DNA from: a virus
DNA: 23,470 bases
Virus record (IMG/VR): IMGVR_UViG_3300042895_000362
Span: 1 to 23,470 of that record
Direction: 5' to 3' (one strand)
The notes under the pieces are model-generated. The model was given only the letters and a program-made list of their open reading frames with translations, was not told where the DNA came from and did no database searches. The translations under genes and the position numbers were made by a program. Below are positions 19,091 through 23,470 of the stretch, in pieces (the stretch's first letter is position 1; every line of letters starts with the position of its first letter).

Positions 19091-19837
19091 ATGCAATGTG
19101 CAATATGTAGGTTTAATGTAGAGTCAGGACAGGTATGCAAGAAGTGCTACTCATCCTTGAAGTCTGCATTGACTGAGTTGCCTGCATTACAGCAAGGTGC
19201 TGCTGGATTTGTCACACCAGGAAGATCAGGCTCAGGCTCACCAAGCACAGAGAGATCAATTGGATTCAATGTTAATGCACTAGATTATTCTATGGGTAAG
19301 GAACTTCTGGGGCTGCTGCATAAGTATGAAGCCCTTATCCGTAGAGCAAGATCCCTTACTCCTCCAGCCTTACTGCAGAGAGAAGCAACAGTGGAGAAAG
19401 AGGTTGCTGCAACAGTCTCATTCCACCTAGCCCATCTTGAATGGACAGTCCAACAGGATTGGTTGGAGGATTTTGCGGGATCAGTAAAAGAACTACACAA
19501 TAAAGGTATGGCAATCAATAAGAACTTCACAGAGAAGCCTAGAAGAATACCATGCCCAACAGATGAATGCAGATCACATATTGCCATAGATATAGAGAAT
19601 CTATTGGCAGGAGTAAGATGCCATAAATGTCGTACATCCTGGACATTGTATAGACTATTAGCCTTGGCTATGAATAATCCCAATAGAACCTTTTGGCTAG
19701 ATATAGAAGCCATTTGTCTATGGATGAATCTATCAAAGGTAGAGATTAATAAGATAGTTAGAGAACACAATGTACCAGTAAAGAATGGTTTATATGATAT
19801 CTCTGCCATAGCGAAAGCGAGAAGTTTAATTGACTAA
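19091..19837 (+). CDS. Zinc-finger and helix-turn-helix DNA-binding protein
   Basis: A 248-residue protein. The N-terminus is a zinc ribbon, 'CAIC...VCKKCYSSL' (residues 3-23). The middle (about 60-150) is helical. A second zinc ribbon follows, 'CPTDECRSHIAID' and 'VRCHKCRTSW' (about 155-185). The C-terminus, 'WLDIEAICLWMNLSKVEINK' then 'LYDISAIAKAR' (about 204-245), looks like an excisionase- or MerR-type winged helix-turn-helix. This layout is common in actinophage regulatory proteins of unknown target. It could be the regulator that reads the palindromes or iterons in this window, though nothing proves that. A strong promoter begins within its last codons. Confidence 0.7.
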   Translation: MQCAICRFNVESGQVCKKCYSSLKSALTELPALQQGAAGFVTPGRSGSGSPSTERSIGFNVNALDYSMGKELLGLLHKYEALIRRARSLTPPALLQREATVEKEVAATVSFHLAHLEWTVQQDWLEDFAGSVKELHNKGMAINKNFTEKPRRIPCPTDECRSHIAIDIENLLAGVRCHKCRTSWTLYRLLALAMNNPNRTFWLDIEAICLWMNLSKVEINKIVREHNVPVKNGLYDISAIAKARSLID

Positions 19838-19858
19838 ACATAAAAGTTCCTGTATAAT
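19830..19858 (+). promoter_or_regulatory. Strong promoter
   Basis: TTGACT (19830-19835), 17-base spacer, TATAAT (19853-19858) preceded by TG. Predicted start near 19865; the 40-base leader carries AGGAGG (19891-19896), and AGCCT (19876-19880) can pair with AGGCT (19897-19901) around it. Confidence 0.75.
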
Positions 19859-19905
19859 AAGAAGCGACAGTGCAGAGCCTACCCAAAATCAGGAGGAGGC
19901 TAAAC

Positions 19906-20088
19906 ATGGATAAAACAATACAGTCCATCAAAGAACATCTACTTATAAAAGTCAAAGCAATTAACGCATTAGGTAGCCAATTAAATGGTTATGGGATGCA
20001 GTTATTAGTCATTGATATTATTAATGATCTAGATAATTTTGACGGGATAGATAAAGATACCAACAACCATAAGGATAACAATGTTTAG
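19906..20088 (+). CDS. Hypothetical protein
   Basis: A 60-residue protein. The ATG at 19906 follows AGGAGG with nine-base spacing, so the upstream in-frame codons are ignored. It has a helical N-terminus ('MDKTIQSIKEHLLIKVKAIN'), then 'LLVIDIINDLDNFDGIDKD' and an Asn/Asp/His-rich end. It is the first gene behind a strong promoter. Its last eight bases overlap the next gene. Function is unknown. Confidence 0.58.
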   Translation: MDKTIQSIKEHLLIKVKAINALGSQLNGYGMQLLVIDIINDLDNFDGIDKDTNNHKDNNV

Positions 20089-20296
20089 TATGAGTATGAG
20101 TTTAGGTCCAGTTAATGTTCAGATAGATACAGATGAGAGATTATCATTTGATGCAATTGATTCCCTTTTAAATAGAGGTGCTGCTACAACTCTAACATTA
20201 TTTGATGAGCACCTGGGTAGCATGATCAAGTATGATAATTATGATAATGATATAGACTGTGATGAGTGCTCAAGTATTGCAGAAGAATTAGATTAA
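20081..20296 (+). CDS. Acidic hypothetical protein
   Basis: A 71-residue, strongly acidic protein ending 'YDNYDNDIDCDECSSIAEEL'. The first half, 'MSMSLGPVNVQIDTDERLSF' then 'IDSLLNRGAATTLTLFDEHL', may form a short beta strand plus helix. One C-D-E-C pair is present. Such acidic phage proteins sometimes mimic DNA, but there is no evidence beyond the charge. The start lacks a clear ribosome site, so it is probably coupled to the gene before. Confidence 0.55.
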   Translation: MFSMSMSLGPVNVQIDTDERLSFDAIDSLLNRGAATTLTLFDEHLGSMIKYDNYDNDIDCDECSSIAEELD

Positions 20297-20336
20297 TTAG
20301 TTATAATATATATTAATCAGAATAAATAAATATAAT

Positions 20337-20627
20337 ATGAAATTTAATAGGCCGTGCCCTGGCTGTGGAATCCTAGTAAGAAAATCTAGATGCGATCAAT
20401 GTGCAAGACTGCAGCAAGCAAGGAATCCCAGAAGAAGACATAATCAATATGACTGGGAGTGGCAGCAAATGTCACGATTAGCAAGACAGATGCAACCATG
20501 GTGTACAAAATGTGGATCAACAAAAGACCTAACGGCGGATCATATACTTTCAATAGCAAATGGTGGATTAAATACTTTAGATAACATATCTGTTTTGTGT
20601 AGAAAATGCAATAGTTCTAAAGGTTAA
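20337..20627 (+). CDS. HNH endonuclease next to the terminase genes
   Basis: A 96-residue protein. The N-terminus has a zinc ribbon 'CPGCGILVRKSRCDQC' (7-22). The HNH core follows: 'WCTKCGSTKDLTADHILSIA' (about 55-74), a 'NGGLNTLDNISVLCRKCNS' closing part, with CxxC...CxxC for zinc and the catalytic His in 'ADH'. HNH proteins encoded next to the terminase are required for genome packaging in HK97-like phages, where they cut cos together with the large terminase. Here the gene is followed by a G+C-rich gap and then the small terminase, which fits. The ATG has no ribosome site; a TATAAT at 20302-20307 lies upstream. Confidence 0.82.
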   Translation: MKFNRPCPGCGILVRKSRCDQCARLQQARNPRRRHNQYDWEWQQMSRLARQMQPWCTKCGSTKDLTADHILSIANGGLNTLDNISVLCRKCNSSKG

Positions 20628-20654
20628 ATAATCTAAATAAACTAACATAAGGCA

Positions 20655-20740
20655 ACCACCCTCACCCCCATCCCTGGCAGACCCTGGGTATGGGTCAAAA
20701 GTTGAGCGTGAATAATTCTTCCTTACCCTGGCTGCCCTGT
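20655..20740. other. Candidate packaging (cos) region
   Basis: The gap 20628-20838 holds no gene. A G+C-rich patch stands out in AT-rich surroundings. It contains CCCTGG three times (20672-20677, 20682-20687, 20726-20731), in the partly repeated form CCCTGGCAGACCCTG and CCCTGGCTGCCCTG, and an inverted CCCAT/ATGGG (20667-20671 with 20690-20694). The position between an HNH gene and the small terminase is where cos usually lies. The exact cut cannot be read from sequence. Confidence 0.45.
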
Positions 20741-20744
20741 TCTG

Positions 20745-20750
20745 TATAAT
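20745..20750 (+). promoter_or_regulatory. Possible promoter before the terminase genes
   Basis: TATAAT preceded by TG; no good -35 lies upstream. Predicted start near 20757, ahead of the small terminase. Confidence 0.4.
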
Positions 20751-20838
20751 ATAGCAATATTATCAGATTTGGACATTTGGCCAAGTTTTGTCAACGATGT
20801 TGCAAAAAGGAATTCGTAGAAAAGGAAAAAATAAACTA

Positions 20839-21357
20839 ATGGCTCAACCAACTGCGGGAAGACCTCCTAAGCCTAATGAATTAAAGAGGCTTATGGGCAA
20901 CCCTGGAAATCATCCTTTGCCTGATTTAAATGTGATTACGCATTTACCAATGGCTAAGGAAATACCAACACCACCAGAAAATCTTAATCAGTCTGGATTA
21001 GATTTGTGGAATCGTGCTTGGGGCGTGGCTATAACTTGGCTTAGTCCAGTTAGTGATATTGAGTCAGTTAAGAATGCAGCAAACCTTGCTGATGCCAATG
21101 AAGCAGCAAGAGAGCGTTATATGATTTCCACAGAGCCTGCAGATGCTAAAGCATATGTAGCAGTTAACAAAGCATTTACGGATGCTCTGACCTCACTGGC
21201 ATTTGATCCAGTTTCAAGATCTCGTTTAGGAGTTGCAGAAGTAAGAGCAGCAACCTCAATTGATAAATTGTTAGAGAAAAGGCAGAATCGTGCCAAAGTA
21301 ATTTTTGAAGAAGAAGACATAAACCAAGGGGCTGAGTATGAACCAAGTAACACTTAA
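20839..21357 (+). CDS. terS: Terminase small subunit, P27 type
   Basis: A 172-residue protein. I take the ATG at 20839, since 'MAQPTAGRPPKPNELKRLMG' is the standard start of P27-family small terminases; an ATG at 20797 adds a basic stretch of 14 residues and cannot be excluded. 'GRPPKP...LMGNPGNHPLP' is the conserved element, followed by 'LNQSGLDLWNRAWGVAITWL' and a helical body. The protein binds packaging sites on the genome and hands DNA to the large subunit. It lies just after the HNH gene and cos candidate. Its end overlaps the S1-like gene by 20 bases, an unusual neighbour. Confidence 0.88.
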   Translation: MAQPTAGRPPKPNELKRLMGNPGNHPLPDLNVITHLPMAKEIPTPPENLNQSGLDLWNRAWGVAITWLSPVSDIESVKNAANLADANEAARERYMISTEPADAKAYVAVNKAFTDALTSLAFDPVSRSRLGVAEVRAATSIDKLLEKRQNRAKVIFEEEDINQGAEYEPSNT

Positions 21358-22138
21358 CGATATAGGAACACCAGAAGACTTCCTAAGAGCAATAGACGAA
21401 TCAATGAAGGAGTACTTTGTTGGTGATATTGTCACAGGAACAGTTGTTCAAATTGATCGTGAAGGCATACTTCTAGATATTGGCTGTAAGAGCGAAGGCC
21501 ATATCCCAAAGAAGGAAGTAACTGCCAAGAGGATATTTGATATTCATGATGTTGTCTCAATAGGCCAGGTTTTACAGGCTACTGTAATAGGGCTAGATGA
21601 CGAAGGCTATGTTCTCTCTATGAAAGAGGCAGAGGTTGAGATTCTATGGAACTCTATTGAGGCCATATGGAATTCAGATAATAAAATTGTCTCTGGAGAA
21701 ATCACTAGAATTGTCAAGGGTGGCATGATAGTAGATATTGGCCTAAGAGCATTTTTGCCAGCATCACAATTCCATGTTGATAAGTCAGAGGATTTGGCTA
21801 ATTATGTTGGCCAAAGAGTAGAAGCCAAGATCATTCAATTTGATAGAGCAAAGGGCAATATCGTCATCTCACGAAAAGCACTTGTTGAGTTTGATCAGAA
21901 GGAAGATAAGAAGATTCAATTTAGTAAATTGGCTATTGGCCAAGTACATACAGGCAAGGTTTCAGGTATTACTAACTTTGGAGTATTTGTTTCTCTTGGC
22001 TTAGTATCTGGTTTAATCCATCAATCTAAAATGGGTAAACTTACTCCTGAGCAATTTACGGTTAGTCAGCCAATTCAAGTAGAGATTATTGACATTGATT
22101 TTGACAAGGATAGGCTCTCGTTAGCATTTAAGGGATAA
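21338..22138 (+). CDS. Ribosomal protein S1-like protein with three S1 domains
   Basis: A 266-residue protein made almost wholly of three S1 RNA-binding domains. Domain 1 spans about 26-100 ('GDIVTGTVVQIDREGILLDI', then 'SEGHIPKKE'), domain 2 about 115-182 ('VKGGMIVDIGLRAFLPASQF', 'YVGQRVEAKII'), and domain 3 about 198-266 ('GKVSGITNFGVFVSLG', 'DKDRLSLAFKG'). These follow the first three domains of actinobacterial RpsA in order and in linker position; the last domain and the tail are missing. S1 helps the 30S subunit take up mRNA. The phage copy could steer ribosomes to phage messages, replace host S1, or protect RNA. It is placed between the terminase genes and coupled to the first. Confidence 0.88.
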   Translation: MNQVTLNDIGTPEDFLRAIDESMKEYFVGDIVTGTVVQIDREGILLDIGCKSEGHIPKKEVTAKRIFDIHDVVSIGQVLQATVIGLDDEGYVLSMKEAEVEILWNSIEAIWNSDNKIVSGEITRIVKGGMIVDIGLRAFLPASQFHVDKSEDLANYVGQRVEAKIIQFDRAKGNIVISRKALVEFDQKEDKKIQFSKLAIGQVHTGKVSGITNFGVFVSLGLVSGLIHQSKMGKLTPEQFTVSQPIQVEIIDIDFDKDRLSLAFKG

Positions 22139-22140
22139 GC

Positions 22141-23470
22141 ATGGAGAAAATACAATCATGGCCTCCAACATATCTCTCTCCAATTTCCGCACTTGAAAGA
22201 ATTAATAGTCGTGGATATGATGTTATTGATTTTGCTGAAACATTATGTCGTATTACTGAGGATTCAATTGCTGGTAATGTAGGCGAGAAATTAGTCCTTC
22301 GTCCCTGGCAGAAAGAACTGCTAATTAATTTATATGCAGAAGATGAGAATGGCCTTCTAAAACATCGCCGTGCTTTGATTGGGATTCCTCGTAAAGCAGG
22401 CAAGTCTGCACTACTAGCGACTCTGGTCCTAGAGCAGTTATTGCTTGGAGTAAACGGTGGACAGATTTATTCATGTGCTGCAGATAAAGACCAGGCTAAG
22501 ATTATTTTTAAAACGGTAAAGAGAATGATTGAGTTAGAACCAGAACTATCTGCCGTACTAACTACATATAGAGATGTTATTTATAATCCAGGAACAGGTA
22601 CAGTTTACAGAGCCCTATCGTCAGAAGCGTTCACGAAAGAAGGTCTGAACTCTACATTTGTGGCATTTGACGAGTTGCACTCACAGCCAAATAGAGAGTT
22701 GTATGACACTATGTCATTATCTATGGGTGCTCGTTTAGAGCCAATGCTTGTAGCAATCACCACTGCTGGAACGAAGTATGACTCATCAGGTAAAGAATCT
22801 TTGTGTTATCAGATGTACCAAAGAGGAGTTCAACTCTCAAAGGGTGAGGTTGAGGATCCTTCCTTCTTTTTCGCCTGGTATCAGGGCGATGAAAAACTTA
22901 ACTACAAGGACGAAGATAATTGGCGTATTGCAAATCCATCATATGGCGATATCCTATCTGCAGAAGATATGAAGTCTGCTTCGCTCTTGACTCCAGAGGC
23001 TGAATTTAAAACTAAAAGACTTAATCTATGGACTGATTCTGCTCAGACTTGGATACCAACGGACGCATGGGATTCATTAACTCTTAAGAATAGAGAACAA
23101 ATTCCTGGCGAAGATGTTATCTTAGGCTTTGACGGATCCTTTAATGGAGACTCAACAGCAATTGTTGTCTGGTATTTAGGTGGAGAAAAGCCTCATTTAG
23201 ATATATTAGACATTTGGGAAAGACCAGATGATGCAGATCAGAACTGGTTTATTCCAGTTGCTGAAGTAGAATCCTGTATAATAGATGCATACAGAAATCC
23301 AAACTACAGCATTCGTGAAGTAGTATTTGATCCTGCACGATATTCTAGAACTTTTATGTTGTTTGATGAAGAGGGAATGCCAGTGGTGAGTTATCCAAAC
23401 TCTGCAGAACGAATGGTTCCAGCAACTGCCAAATTTTACGAGGCAGTGATGAATAACTCATTTACACACT
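22141..23470 (+). CDS. terL: Terminase large subunit, 3' end missing
   Basis: The frame is open from the ATG at 22141, two bases after the S1-like stop, to the window end (443 codons). The ATPase domain has 'GIPRKAGKS' (residues 81-89) as Walker A and 'VAFDELH' (174-180; D177, E178) as Walker B, with 'LRPWQKELL' before it, the usual adenine-binding region. The nuclease domain begins with 'GFDGSFNGDSTA' (D331) and a second acidic strand 'VVFDPARYS' (D397); the last catalytic Asp lies beyond the window. The type is that of HK97-like/P27-associated terminases. It drives DNA into the prohead and cuts it. Portal and capsid genes are expected next. Confidence 0.95.
   Translation, partial: MEKIQSWPPTYLSPISALERINSRGYDVIDFAETLCRITEDSIAGNVGEKLVLRPWQKELLINLYAEDENGLLKHRRALIGIPRKAGKSALLATLVLEQLLLGVNGGQIYSCAADKDQAKIIFKTVKRMIELEPELSAVLTTYRDVIYNPGTGTVYRALSSEAFTKEGLNSTFVAFDELHSQPNRELYDTMSLSMGARLEPMLVAITTAGTKYDSSGKESLCYQMYQRGVQLSKGEVEDPSFFFAWYQGDEKLNYKDEDNWRIANPSYGDILSAEDMKSASLLTPEAEFKTKRLNLWTDSAQTWIPTDAWDSLTLKNREQIPGEDVILGFDGSFNGDSTAIVVWYLGGEKPHLDILDIWERPDDADQNWFIPVAEVESCIIDAYRNPNYSIREVVFDPARYSRTFMLFDEEGMPVVSYPNSAERMVPATAKFYEAVMNNSFTH

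Noticed and set aside
19285-19809. 174-codon reverse-strand frame
   Set aside because: It lies within the zinc-finger/HTH gene, has no start signal and no plausible protein features; the forward frame has clear CxxC motifs.
22128-22403. Reverse-strand frame inside the large terminase
   Set aside because: Fully covered by a certain forward gene; no start signal or recognisable motif.

Overview
The window is a stretch of a tailed double-stranded DNA phage (siphovirus-type) that is AT-rich (about 38% G+C by eye, not counted) and coded almost entirely on the + strand. The host is most likely an actinobacterium, perhaps a low-G+C freshwater lineage. This is inferred from the P27-type small terminase, a transglycosylase ending in the actinobacterial pattern PC-x-AW...GWY, a small GDKHR zinc protein, an S1-like protein resembling actinobacterial RpsA, sigma70-type promoters with TANNNT -10 boxes, and several apparently leaderless genes. 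No search was run, so the host is an inference.

Layout. Positions 3-2933 hold the head-tail joining and tail-tube genes: a connector, a probable tail terminator, two paralogous tail-tube proteins in tandem, and a tail assembly chaperone pair joined by a -1 ribosomal frameshift. Positions 2935-8372 hold the tape measure protein, a baseplate/hub-like protein, a minor tail protein and a striking PPVV-repeat protein with a Cys-rich end. Positions 8407-12379 carry an accessory cassette: a zinc-ribbon protein, two prolyl-4-hydroxylase-like 2OG-Fe(II) oxygenases, a GT61-like glycosyltransferase, a reverse-strand sulfotransferase-like gene and a third, divergent oxygenase. Positions 12376-12821 hold two holin-like membrane proteins. 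A regulatory stretch (12800-14945) contains two candidate 85-nt small RNAs, several promoters, leaderless small genes, an exported transglycosylase and a repeat-rich control region. Positions 14946-20627 are a string of small, mostly overlapping genes rich in CxxC zinc motifs, plus a GT4 glycosyltransferase and two HNH nucleases. Positions 20628-23470 hold a G+C-rich intergenic patch (cos candidate), the small terminase, an S1-domain protein and the large terminase, which runs off the end. Portal, protease and capsid genes are absent; they should lie to the right of the large terminase and, in a circular map, lead to the left end of this window.

How the parts may work together. The tail module builds the particle. 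The prolyl-hydroxylase-like enzymes, two glycosyltransferases and a sulfotransferase-like protein near a protein with about 24 PPVV units suggest a hydroxylation and glycosylation pathway acting on a tail appendage. In the regulatory region, an S1-like protein, an RNA displaying an anti-Shine-Dalgarno loop and leaderless genes together hint at control of translation. Both ideas are inferences and are listed with tests.
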